Below, one piece after another: positions 17,657 to 25,945 of a stretch of DNA of 45,580 nucleotides. Source of the stretch: Flavipsychrobacter stenotrophus (GTDB taxonomy: Bacteria > Bacteroidota > Bacteroidia > Chitinophagales > Chitinophagaceae); contig CAMDNC010000005.1 of the NCBI GenBank assembly GCA_945902755.1, positions 1 through 45,580 of the forward strand. The letters run 5' to 3'. The position numbers and the translations under genes are program-made. Each line of letters begins with the position of its first letter. The first letter of the stretch is position 1. The notes beneath the pieces were generated by a model that was not told the origin of the DNA, searched no databases, and worked only from the letters and a program-made list of their open reading frames with translations.

Positions 17657-18854
17657 TTCTTAGCAGTATTATGTGTTCGGTTATAGCATTAGCTACTTCT
17701 TTTTTCGTAAGTAGTGGCAATGGGTTGATAGTGCCATTTTTCAATAGTAATGTTACTTTATTGGTATCATGACCAAATCCAGCGCCTTCATCTCTTAGCG
17801 AATTTAGTACTATCATATCAGCATTTTTGGCTTCCAGTTTTTTGCGGGCATTTTCCTGCTCGTTTTCAGTTTCCAGCGCAAACCCTATTAACGTTTGTCC
17901 GTCTTGTTTTATTTTGCCTAGTGATGCTAATATATCTGTAGTTTTTGTGAGCGAGATTTTGAGGTCGTCAGTTTGTTTTTTTATTTTGTTGTCGGCATAC
18001 TCTAATGGTTTGTAGTCGGCTACTGCAGCGGCAAGCACAGCTATTTGTACTTCGTGAGCTAGTGCCATAGTAGCATCATACATCTGAGCAGCACTTTCAA
18101 CATTAATAACGTTAACTGAACTATTAGATGTCGGTTTGTGCTGAGTTGGACCTAGTATTAATGTAACGCGTGCCCCTGCATTTGCTAGGGATTCAGCTAT
18201 TGCTATACCCATTTTACCTGTAGAGAAGTTCCCTATGAATCTCACTGGGTCTATTCGCTCATAGGTAGGGCCCGCAGTTACTACAGCATTTTGCCCAGCG
18301 AGCGGTAGGGTTGTTAATACATAAAAGTCGGAAAGTATTTTTATCATGTTTTCCGGCTCTGACATTCTACCCGGACCAATTAAACCACTTGCTAACTCTC
18401 CGTGTTCGGTAGGGATAATATGATTTCCATACTCCTGTAGTTTATTGATGTTGTTTCTCGTCGAAGGATGCAACCACATGTCTTCGTCCATTGCTGGGGC
18501 TATAAATACAGGGCACCTTGCAGACAAATAGACGGCAGTTACTATATTGTCGCAGATGCCATTAGCAAGTTTGCCTAAAGTATTGGCACTACAGGGGGCA
18601 ATAATCATTGCATCTGCCCATAGTCCCAGTGCAACATGGTTGTTCCATGTGGTGCCGTCAGTTACATCACTTAGTGTTTGCCGACCAGATACTGTAGCTA
18701 ATGAAAGTGGACTTACAAACAATTTAGCAGCTGCAGTCATCAATATTTGTACTTCTGCACCGGCTTTCACTAGTAATCGTACAAAATGCGGAATTTTATA
18801 TGCAGCAATACTACCAGTAATTGCTACAATAATTTTTTTGCCTTTTAGTGCCAT
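17637..18854 (-). CDS. coaBC: Bifunctional phosphopantothenoylcysteine decarboxylase / phosphopantothenate-cysteine ligase
   Basis: 405 residues, cytoplasmic, catalysing two consecutive steps of coenzyme A synthesis. CoaC (1-~180) is the FMN-dependent decarboxylase: GSIAAYK (14-20), the catalytic His73 in NNHVALGLWAD, PCSANTLGK (87-95) and PAMDEDMW (120-127). The flap motif reads ELASGLIGPGRMSEP, with Ser where the E. coli enzyme has its proton-donating Cys158. CoaB (~187-405) has VTAGPTYERIDPVRFIGN, FSTGKMG and AAVADYKP. The gene starts a run coaBC-DUF4835-DUF4296. The upstream rpoZ gene often found next to coaBC in this phylum is absent; a divergent M1 peptidase lies there instead, 220 bp away. 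Confidence 0.95.
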   Translation of the reverse strand: MALKGKKIIVAITGSIAAYKIPHFVRLLVKAGAEVQILMTAAAKLFVSPLSLATVSGRQTLSDVTDGTTWNNHVALGLWADAMIIAPCSANTLGKLANGICDNIVTAVYLSARCPVFIAPAMDEDMWLHPSTRNNINKLQEYGNHIIPTEHGELASGLIGPGRMSEPENMIKILSDFYVLTTLPLAGQNAVVTAGPTYERIDPVRFIGNFSTGKMGIAIAESLANAGARVTLILGPTQHKPTSNSSVNVINVESAAQMYDATMALAHEVQIAVLAAAVADYKPLEYADNKIKKQTDDLKISLTKTTDILASLGKIKQDGQTLIGFALETENEQENARKKLEAKNADMIVLNSLRDEGAGFGHDTNKVTLLLKNGTINPLPLLTKKEVANAITEHIILLRNEANNI

Positions 18855-19074
18855 ATAAGCTGCAAGTTACGTAAGTATAAAAACAATAGTGTTGCCTATT
18901 GTGTATCATAGTAGCTAACGCAACTAGTTTTACCATTTGCTTTACGTAATTTTGCACATCAAAAGAATATTACTTTATTAATAATGTGCTTTGTTGATAC
19001 TACTGGTAAATAGTTCATTGATTTCAATTGGATAGAAAACTGAACTTAAATTGCCTTCCACTAAAAAGAATAGG

Positions 19075-20967
19075 ATGAATAATTTGAGGTACTTAATAAC
19101 ATTTTTGCTTTTCGCTTTCGTTTTGGTGAGTTGTCGTTCACGTAAGAAGGGGGAAATATCAACTTTAAAAAAAGTTGATCCTAAAGTATGGGTTGATGAA
19201 CACACGCAGAGTAATGCAGACAGTGTGCAGGTAAAACACCTGCATTTGGATGTTACGGTTGATATGGATCATAAGCAGATATACGGAAGTGCATTATGGA
19301 CCATTAATAACAATCATAAGCAAAAAGAACTGGTGCTGGATACATACGATTTGACCATTGACAGCGTGCAGGTAGATGGCAAAATGGTAGGCTACAACAT
19401 GGATGCGCCCATTAGGTATTTAGGTAATGCACTGAGGATACCCATTTTGGAAAACAGTACTTTTGTTACCATTTTCTACAAAACAGGTGCTAAAGCACGT
19501 GCACTACAATGGCTAGAACCTCAGCAAACGCACGATAAAAAATTTCCTTTTTTATATACTCAATCAGAGTCGATCTATGCTAGATCTTGGATACCCTGTC
19601 CTGATGGCCCTGGAATTAGATTTACATATACAGCACGGGTAACGGTACCCAAAGGGCTAATGGCCCTGATGAGTGCTGAAAATACAGATGTGGTTAATGA
19701 TACTGGAATTTATCATTTCAGAATGACACAACCAATACCAGCGTACCTGATGGCATTGGCTGTGGGTGATATTACTTTTAAGGGAATTGACGATAGAACA
19801 GGCGTATATGCTGAAAGGGGGATGATTGAGAAAGCCCGGTGGGAATTTGAGAATGTTGGAATAATGGTGGGTAGCGCAGAACAGCTATATGGCAATTACA
19901 GATGGGGTAGGTATGATGTATTGGTACTACCACCAGGCTTTCCGATAGGTGGTATGGAGAATCCGAGACTCACTTTCCTAACTCCTTCAGTTATTGCAGG
20001 CGATAGATCACTGGTGTCGCTTGTAGCACATGAATTGGCACATAGTTGGAGTGGCAATTTGGTTACAAATGCTACATGGAATGATTTCTGGCTGAACGAA
20101 GGTTTTACTAATTATTTTGAACGACGAATTATGGAACAACTAATGGGAGAAAATTACTCCGATATGTTGTGGGAATTAGGGTATCAAGACCTTGAGAATA
20201 CTGTCATCCATCTAGGTCCAAAACATAGAGATACATGGCTGAAACTAGACCTCAAAGGTAGGGACCCTGATGATGGATTGAATGACATCCCGTATGAAAA
20301 AGGGTGTCATTTCTTGAAAATGATAGAAATTGCGGCAGGTCGGGATCGGTTCGATCGTTTTCTGATGAAGTATTTTGACGCCAATGCTTTCAAAACCATA
20401 ACTACAGAAACATTTCTGAACTTTATGGATACCGGACTAATAAAGAATGATACCATATTGCGTAAAAAACTTAATATTGATGAATGGGTTTATGGGCCAG
20501 GAATACCTAAAAACTGTCCTAGAGCTGGAAATGAACTGTTTGGTAAAGTAGATGCAGAGCGTAAAAAATTCCTTACTGGTACCCAACCAGAGGCCTTATT
20601 GTTTGTGCATTGGAGTGCTCATGAATGGTTGCACTTCCTTAGAGGTATGCCAGATACTATTACAATTGCCCAAATGAAACTATTAGATAACGCATTTAAG
20701 TTTTCTGTAACAGGCAATAGTGAGATTGCTGATATGTGGTACTTATTGTCTATCAGAAATAATTATACAGCTGCTTATCCAGCTATGGAAAAGTTCTTGA
20801 GCACCATTGGACGAAGAAAGTTTCTGGAGCCATTGTATTCAGAAATGATGAGAAAGCCTGCAACGGAGGAAATGGCTAAAAGGATTTACAACAAGTATAG
20901 GCTGAACTATCACCCGTTAGCACAGGAAAGTTTGGATAGGATTGTGTTGAAAACGAACTCCATTTGA
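19075..20967 (+). CDS. M1 family zinc aminopeptidase, lipoprotein
   Basis: 630 residues from the ATG at 19075; a TTG 24 bp upstream would only add polar residues before the signal. Lipoprotein signal with the lipobox LVSC (Cys20), then a charged RSRKK tail. The catalytic core has the exopeptidase motif GGMEN (292-296), zinc motif HELAH (319-323) and the third ligand Glu342 in NEGFTNYFE, with the usual 18-residue spacing. A conserved Tyr region (DIPYEKGCHFL) follows, and the C-terminal helical domain begins around WVYGPGIP, as in the leukotriene A4 hydrolase/aminopeptidase B branch. It is probably anchored in the outer membrane and trims peptides taken up or released at the cell surface. The gene is divergent from coaBC; a -7-like TAATTTTG lies at 18947-18954. 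Confidence 0.94.
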   Translation: MNNLRYLITFLLFAFVLVSCRSRKKGEISTLKKVDPKVWVDEHTQSNADSVQVKHLHLDVTVDMDHKQIYGSALWTINNNHKQKELVLDTYDLTIDSVQVDGKMVGYNMDAPIRYLGNALRIPILENSTFVTIFYKTGAKARALQWLEPQQTHDKKFPFLYTQSESIYARSWIPCPDGPGIRFTYTARVTVPKGLMALMSAENTDVVNDTGIYHFRMTQPIPAYLMALAVGDITFKGIDDRTGVYAERGMIEKARWEFENVGIMVGSAEQLYGNYRWGRYDVLVLPPGFPIGGMENPRLTFLTPSVIAGDRSLVSLVAHELAHSWSGNLVTNATWNDFWLNEGFTNYFERRIMEQLMGENYSDMLWELGYQDLENTVIHLGPKHRDTWLKLDLKGRDPDDGLNDIPYEKGCHFLKMIEIAAGRDRFDRFLMKYFDANAFKTITTETFLNFMDTGLIKNDTILRKKLNIDEWVYGPGIPKNCPRAGNELFGKVDAERKKFLTGTQPEALLFVHWSAHEWLHFLRGMPDTITIAQMKLLDNAFKFSVTGNSEIADMWYLLSIRNNYTAAYPAMEKFLSTIGRRKFLEPLYSEMMRKPATEEMAKRIYNKYRLNYHPLAQESLDRIVLKTNSI

Positions 20968-21002
20968 TTTTTTAATTCACTTAACAAGCGGCTGTTTGAA
21001 GA

Positions 21003-21776
21003 ATGGATAATGATGGTATGAGCCTCAATAAGTATATCAGTTCTGCTGGTTTTTGCTCACGCAGAGAGGCAGATAAATTGATAGAACAAGCAAGGGTAAC
21101 TATAAATGGCGAGTTGGTGCTGCTAGGTGCGAAGGTATATGCAGGCGATAGGGTAGATATTGATGGTGAGCCCATAAAATCTACTGTTAAACGTCCAATA
21201 TATATAGCATTTAATAAACCTGTGGGTGTAACTAGCACAACGGATTTGAAAGATAAAACTAATATTATATCTTTTATCAATCACCCCAAACGGATTTTTC
21301 CTGTAGGTAGGCTTGACAAAGATTCGGACGGATTAATAATTCTTACTAATGATGGTGATATTGTAAACAAAATACTCAGAGCTGCCAATAATCATGAGAA
21401 AGAATATATTGTATCTGTGGACAAGGCTGTGACAACTGAGTTTGTGCAAAGAATGTCTAACGGATTGCCAATTTTGGGAACTACTACTCGAAAATGTTTT
21501 GTTAGACAAGAAGGGAGCAGAAGATTTAGGATAGTGCTTACTCAGGGGCTTAACAGGCAGATAAGAAGAATGTGTGAATATTTGGATTATAAGGTTATAA
21601 CACTAACTCGAGTGAGGATAATGAATGTGCAAATGGATAATTTGCCGGTGGGTAAATGGCGTTATTTTACCCCTGCAGAAATCGACAAAATGAATCAATT
21701 AGTAGTTGCTTCCGTAAAAGAGGATTTGGAAATTACTGATGCCAAGGTCAGTAAAAAAGTGAAAAAATCCAGATAG
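21003..21776 (+). CDS. rluF: 23S rRNA pseudouridine synthase RluF-like
   Basis: 257 residues. N-terminal S4 RNA-binding domain (about 7-55: LNKYISSAGFCSRREADKLI). The RsuA-type catalytic domain has GRLDKDSDGL with the nucleophile Asp105, the HEKEYIV strand and a C-terminal FRIVLTQGLNRQIRRMC motif. The combination TR.C.V ... F.I.LTQG matches RluF (E. coli target U2604) better than RluB or RsuA, but assignment to the exact base is inference. The gene begins 35 bp after the M1 peptidase stop on the same strand. Confidence 0.88.
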   Translation: MDNDGMSLNKYISSAGFCSRREADKLIEQARVTINGELVLLGAKVYAGDRVDIDGEPIKSTVKRPIYIAFNKPVGVTSTTDLKDKTNIISFINHPKRIFPVGRLDKDSDGLIILTNDGDIVNKILRAANNHEKEYIVSVDKAVTTEFVQRMSNGLPILGTTTRKCFVRQEGSRRFRIVLTQGLNRQIRRMCEYLDYKVITLTRVRIMNVQMDNLPVGKWRYFTPAEIDKMNQLVVASVKEDLEITDAKVSKKVKKSR

Positions 21777-21838
21777 TGACGTAGTATGTTTTCTTTGCAG
21801 TATCAAGCGAATTCATTAGTGGTAACTTCGAAATTAGA

Positions 21839-22225
21839 ATGAAAGTTTCTTACATAATATCTATACTGGTTTTGGCTTTGATAAATTGTGTATATCAGTA
21901 TAGTATCAAGAAAGATTTTAAGCCGTCTGAATTAGATTGGTATGTGAACAGCGTAACGGATATTGTGGATGTATTACCGAAAGGAACTAATATTGAATTT
22001 TCAGCCATAGAAGTACCTTTAGATATTCAAACTCGTATACGCTACTTACTCGCACCTCGATTATTATCGTTGAATGATAAAATAGTATATGATACCGTGC
22101 TTACCGTTGCTGTTTTAAGTAAAATGGATAGCTTGTCAGAAGCTTTAAGCGAAAATGGCAGTACTATCTTATGGCAAAATCAAGATTCTCGTCACTTTTA
22201 TATACTGTCTACTAAAAATAAATAG
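21839..22225 (+). CDS. Small membrane-anchored protein of unknown function
   Basis: 128 residues. A single hydrophobic N-terminal segment (MKVSYIISILVLALINCVY) is followed by a polar ~105-residue domain of mixed helix/strand character, with no recognised family. The first segment could be an uncleaved anchor, or a lipoprotein signal ending at Cys17 (ALINC), although that lipobox is poor. Its stop TAG is directly followed, without a gap, by the TTG start of the GT-C-like membrane protein, so the two are very probably translationally coupled and may form a complex. A -7-like TAACTTCG lies at 21823-21830. Confidence 0.65.
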   Translation: MKVSYIISILVLALINCVYQYSIKKDFKPSELDWYVNSVTDIVDVLPKGTNIEFSAIEVPLDIQTRIRYLLAPRLLSLNDKIVYDTVLTVAVLSKMDSLSEALSENGSTILWQNQDSRHFYILSTKNK

Positions 22226-23467
22226 TTGCAACGTATTACCTTATATCTTTTTGCCAGCGGTATTGCTGCTTGTTTAGTTAGTTTGGTCTACTTTCTGTCA
22301 TTACAGATTACTGCTTTGCCGTTTGTAGTAACCGCACTGTTTTCTATCTGTAGTTTATTAGTGTTTTTTTGGTTTATTAAGAAGCAAGCAATTCAGTTCA
22401 GGAATGATGAGTTAGGGATGATATTACCGATTATGGTGGTATTGTTCATTTTTTTATCCACTTTCACCAGTAATTCCATTGCATTGGCTGAACGGTATGG
22501 GGAATGGGACGCATGGGCTATATGGAATTTGCAAGCTAAGTATTTATCTGACCCATTGCACTGGAAAAAAATGCTATTGAATGTCAAAAATGGACATCCC
22601 GATTATCCGTTATTTGTGCCAAGTGTTATAGCATTCTTTAATAGGTTGTTGGGTAATGTACGTATAGAGGTGATATCCTTTGCATTTAGTTTTTGGATAG
22701 CTATTCTTATTCCGGCTGTTTTATTTATCCAGACTCTTCGCAAGAGTTTGATTTTGGCAATACTATTGCTTTGGTATTTTGCGTCTGATACATTTTATAT
22801 TACCAGAGGTGTATCAATGTATGCTGATACAACTTTAGCTTTTTTCTTCTTGGCGGCTTTAATTAGTGTGCGTCAGCAAGAGCATAAGTTGTTGTGGCAC
22901 TGGGTTGCTGGTGCTTGTATTGGGTGTTGTTTGTGGACCAAAAATGAAGGAATGGTTCTTTCGTTGTTGTTTTTGGTTTTTTATTTCAAGCAGTTTCATC
23001 AACAACGGTTGTTAAGACCAATTGTGTTTGGTGCTGCGTTGCCTGTAATAATACTTGTATTTTTTAAGTTTGTTTATGCTCCTGCCAATGATATGGTAGG
23101 TGGGCAAAATTTGCAAACATTCCAGCAGTTATTTGACTTCAATAGGTATAAGTTGATATACTCATACTTCACAGATAACTTTATACATAAATTCGGAACT
23201 CTTAGAGTAGTTGTTTTGATATACCTAGGCTATCATTTATTGCTGCGGAAGATACCTAACAAACAGTTTTTGCTAGTCATTACTTGTCTTGTAGCTTATT
23301 TTATGGTATATGTACTTTCTGTTCAAGATTTAGAGTGGCATTTATCTACATCTGCCGATAGGCTTTTGCACCAGTTGATGCCAGCTATGGTCTACGCGCT
23401 TTTGTCGTTGTATCCCGATCCAAAGCCTGTTATTCAAACAAAGCAGCAATGGACTATGCCTGATTGA
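22226..23467 (+). CDS. Polytopic membrane protein, GT-C glycosyltransferase-like
   Basis: 413 residues with about ten membrane segments. The motif GEWDAWAIWNLQAKYL after the second/third segment, the downstream GHPDYPLFVPS and the C-terminal HLSTSADRLLHQLMP resemble the first periplasmic loop and final segment of GT-C/PMT-like (GT39-type) transferases and related predicted mannosyl/arabinosyl transferases that use lipid-linked sugars. The acceptor is unknown. TTG at 22226 is chosen as start because the first in-frame ATG is about 65 codons later, beyond two membrane segments; TTG lies immediately after the upstream stop. The gene ends before a bidirectional terminator (23479-23509). Confidence 0.72.
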   Translation: MQRITLYLFASGIAACLVSLVYFLSLQITALPFVVTALFSICSLLVFFWFIKKQAIQFRNDELGMILPIMVVLFIFLSTFTSNSIALAERYGEWDAWAIWNLQAKYLSDPLHWKKMLLNVKNGHPDYPLFVPSVIAFFNRLLGNVRIEVISFAFSFWIAILIPAVLFIQTLRKSLILAILLLWYFASDTFYITRGVSMYADTTLAFFFLAALISVRQQEHKLLWHWVAGACIGCCLWTKNEGMVLSLLFLVFYFKQFHQQRLLRPIVFGAALPVIILVFFKFVYAPANDMVGGQNLQTFQQLFDFNRYKLIYSYFTDNFIHKFGTLRVVVLIYLGYHLLLRKIPNKQFLLVITCLVAYFMVYVLSVQDLEWHLSTSADRLLHQLMPAMVYALLSLYPDPKPVIQTKQQWTMPD

Positions 23468-23478
23468 GGTTGTATAAA

Positions 23479-23509
23479 AAAATAGTTGCTCTATCCGAGC
23501 AACTATTTT
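23479..23509. terminator. Bidirectional intrinsic terminator between convergent genes
   Basis: Perfect 13-bp stem AAAATAGTTGCTC (23479-23491) / GAGCAACTATTTT (23497-23509) with a 5-nt loop and T-runs on both strands. It separates the GT-C-like gene from sucC. Confidence 0.85.
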
Positions 23510-23535
23510 GGGTAGAATATTATTCTTAGAAAATA

Positions 23536-24756
23536 TTAATTCGCACTTACGGCTTTCTGTACCAAATGAGCGGCTTCACTCAAAAGTATTGCGCTTTGCA
23601 CCTCAAGACCTGAGTTTTCTATCAGTTCTTTTGCAGCTTCGGCATTAGTGCCTTGTAGACGTACAATGATTGGGATATGAATGTTTCCCAATTTGTTGTA
23701 AGCTTCAATTACACCGGCTGCTACACGATCGCAACGAACTATGCCGCCAAAAATGTTGATAAGGATAGCTTTAACGTTTGGATCCTTCATGATTATGCGG
23801 AAACCAGCTTCAACTGTTTGAGCGTTTGCAGTGCCACCTACATCTAGGAAGTTAGCAGGTTCACCACCAGCTAGTTTTATCATATCCATAGTAGCCATAG
23901 CCAGTCCGGCACCGTTCACCATGCACCCTACATTACCATCAAGTTTTACATAATTAAGGTTGAACTCACCAGCTTCTACTTCTGTTGGGTCTTCTTCACT
24001 TTTATCGCGCATATCTGCTAAGTCTGGGTGACGCATAAGAGCGTTATCATCCAGATTCATTTTACAGTCTACAGCCAATATTTTGTCATCTGCACTCTTG
24101 AATAATGGGTTGATTTCTAACATAGCACAGTCTAGACCAACATATGCGTCATACAAGTTGGTTACAAACTTAACCATGTTTTTAAAAGCAGTACCGCTCA
24201 GTCCAAAATTGAAGGCTATTTTGCGAGCCTGGAAGCCTTGTAGTGGAAAACCTGGCTTCACCCACTCTCTGTATATTTTTTCAGGAGTGTCGTGCGCCAC
24301 CGTTTCGATGTCCATACCGCCTTCGGTACTGTACATGATAACATTTTGCTTGGTAGCACGATCTAGTAAAATACTGAGGTAGAATTCTTTACGCTCGCTT
24401 GGTCCATCATAGTACATATCTTGTGCTATTAGGATTTTGCTTACTTTTTTGCCTGCATCGCCAGTTTGAATTGTTACAAGCGTATTTCCCAAAATGTTAC
24501 GAGCAACCCTTTCTACATCATCTGCACTTTTGATTACAGATACTCCGCTTTGTTCGGGTACTTCTACCATACGACCTTTTCCGCGCCCACCAGCATGAAT
24601 TTGAGCTTTAATTACTGCAAATTTGTTGCCGTGTTCTACAGCTATTTGTTTGTAGGCATTGACCGCATCATCCACATTGGATACGGCTATTCCTTCCTGG
24701 GTGGGTACGTTGTAGCGTTTTAACAACTCTTTGGCCTGATATTCGTGCAAGTTCAT
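23536..24756 (-). CDS. sucC: Succinate-CoA ligase (ADP-forming) beta subunit
   Basis: 406 residues from the ATG at 24756, giving the canonical MNLHEYQAKELLKRYNVP; a longer reading from 24813 is rejected because its extra 19 residues are not family-like. It has an ATP-grasp domain at 1-~240 (AVIKAQIHAGGRGKG, then QDMYYDGPSERKEFYLSI) and a CoA-binding-type domain (NGAGLAMATMDMIKLAGGEPANFLD, ILINIFGGIVRCD). SucC with SucD interconverts succinyl-CoA and succinate in the TCA cycle while making ATP. The alpha subunit gene is not adjacent, as in many Bacteroidota. TATCTTCG at 24782-24775 (minus), 18 bp before the ATG, is a possible -7 element. Confidence 0.96.
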   Translation of the reverse strand: MNLHEYQAKELLKRYNVPTQEGIAVSNVDDAVNAYKQIAVEHGNKFAVIKAQIHAGGRGKGRMVEVPEQSGVSVIKSADDVERVARNILGNTLVTIQTGDAGKKVSKILIAQDMYYDGPSERKEFYLSILLDRATKQNVIMYSTEGGMDIETVAHDTPEKIYREWVKPGFPLQGFQARKIAFNFGLSGTAFKNMVKFVTNLYDAYVGLDCAMLEINPLFKSADDKILAVDCKMNLDDNALMRHPDLADMRDKSEEDPTEVEAGEFNLNYVKLDGNVGCMVNGAGLAMATMDMIKLAGGEPANFLDVGGTANAQTVEAGFRIIMKDPNVKAILINIFGGIVRCDRVAAGVIEAYNKLGNIHIPIIVRLQGTNAEAAKELIENSGLEVQSAILLSEAAHLVQKAVSAN

Positions 24757-24963
24757 GTAAGAATAAAATTTTTGCGAAGATAGTTTTTTATTACGAAAAA
24801 GGAACTGGCACATCTATGCACTCCTACATAAGTTTCAACAAGTAACATTGATATAACTTTTCGCTTTCTGTTGGTCATTTGTTGTGATACATGTGAACAA
24901 AAATGTGGCAATTTTCTTTGGCGTTTCTGAGTGCCTTTTGGGTAATTGTTCTAATTTTAATAA

Positions 24964-25893
24964 ATGATTCGCAACAAAAAATCTGTAGTCTATTTCCTGA
25001 GCGGGTTGGCAATAGGTGCAGTACTGGTAATAGGGGTAGCATCGCGCAAAATAGACCCTGGCACTACACCCGTAGAAATGTCGGCAGAGGGCAGACCTAT
25101 GTACAAATGGCATGCGCCTTCACTTCCTGTGTCACTTGATTTTTGTGGTGAAACAGTTCCACTAGATAAGTGGGAGATACGAGAAAAGCTAGATCGTGAA
25201 GTGCTTGTGAATTCTTATTTACATGGGTCGCAGTTGTTTATTCTTAAACTGTCGGGCAGGTATTTTCCAATAATTGAAGAAAGGCTGAAAGCGAATGGCG
25301 TACCCGACGACCTAAAGTATGTATGTGTTGCGGAGAGTTCACTGCAGCAGAATGCTTGGTCGGGTGTGGGTGCAGCTAGTTTTTGGCAATTTATGAAAGA
25401 TACTGGACCTCGATATGGTTTGGAGATTAATGAAGAAGTAGACGAACGCTTTCATGTGGTAAAGGCCACTGATGCTGCTTGTAGATATTTTAAGGAGGCC
25501 CATAGTAAGTTTGGAAGCTGGACAGCCGCAGCAGCTTCTTACAACTGTGGTATGGGTGGTTTCACCAAACAAGCAGAGTTTCAGGAGTCGAATAATTATT
25601 ACGACCTAATTTTTCCGGAGGAGACAAACAGATATGTGTTTCGCATATTGGCATTTAAACATTTGCTGACAAATGCCAAGCGTTTCGGGATGATAATAGA
25701 AGATCACGAAGCATATAAACCTCTTAGGTACAGAACCGTAACTGTAAGTGCTACTATTCCCAATCTTACCACGTTTGCAAAAGAAAACAACAGCTCATAT
25801 AAGATGCTGAAAATATATAATCCTTGGCTGCGAGGGCATAAACTCACTGTAAGGCCAGGCAAGACTTATGAAATACTATTTCCACAAGAATAA
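24964..25893 (+). CDS. Lytic transglycosylase (GH23, MltD-like) with C-terminal LysM-like segment
   Basis: 309 residues. One N-terminal membrane segment or signal (10-28). GH23 catalytic domain at about 80-235: LKYVCVAESSLQQNAWSGVG with catalytic Glu124, then ASFWQFMKDTGPRYGL, VDERFHVVKATDAACRYF and AAAASYNCGMGGF. The C-terminal ~60 residues (TVTVSATIPNLTTFAKENN...IYNPWLRGH) look like a LysM or degenerate LysM peptidoglycan-binding module. Such enzymes cleave the glycan strand to 1,6-anhydromuramic acid during wall turnover. The penicillin acylase-like gene follows 52 bp later, so both may belong to an envelope operon. Confidence 0.9.
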   Translation: MIRNKKSVVYFLSGLAIGAVLVIGVASRKIDPGTTPVEMSAEGRPMYKWHAPSLPVSLDFCGETVPLDKWEIREKLDREVLVNSYLHGSQLFILKLSGRYFPIIEERLKANGVPDDLKYVCVAESSLQQNAWSGVGAASFWQFMKDTGPRYGLEINEEVDERFHVVKATDAACRYFKEAHSKFGSWTAAAASYNCGMGGFTKQAEFQESNNYYDLIFPEETNRYVFRILAFKHLLTNAKRFGMIIEDHEAYKPLRYRTVTVSATIPNLTTFAKENNSSYKMLKIYNPWLRGHKLTVRPGKTYEILFPQE

Positions 25894-25945
25894 TGATCTC
25901 ACACCCCGGTTTCGATAAAGGAAAGTACACTAAATCAACTCCACA

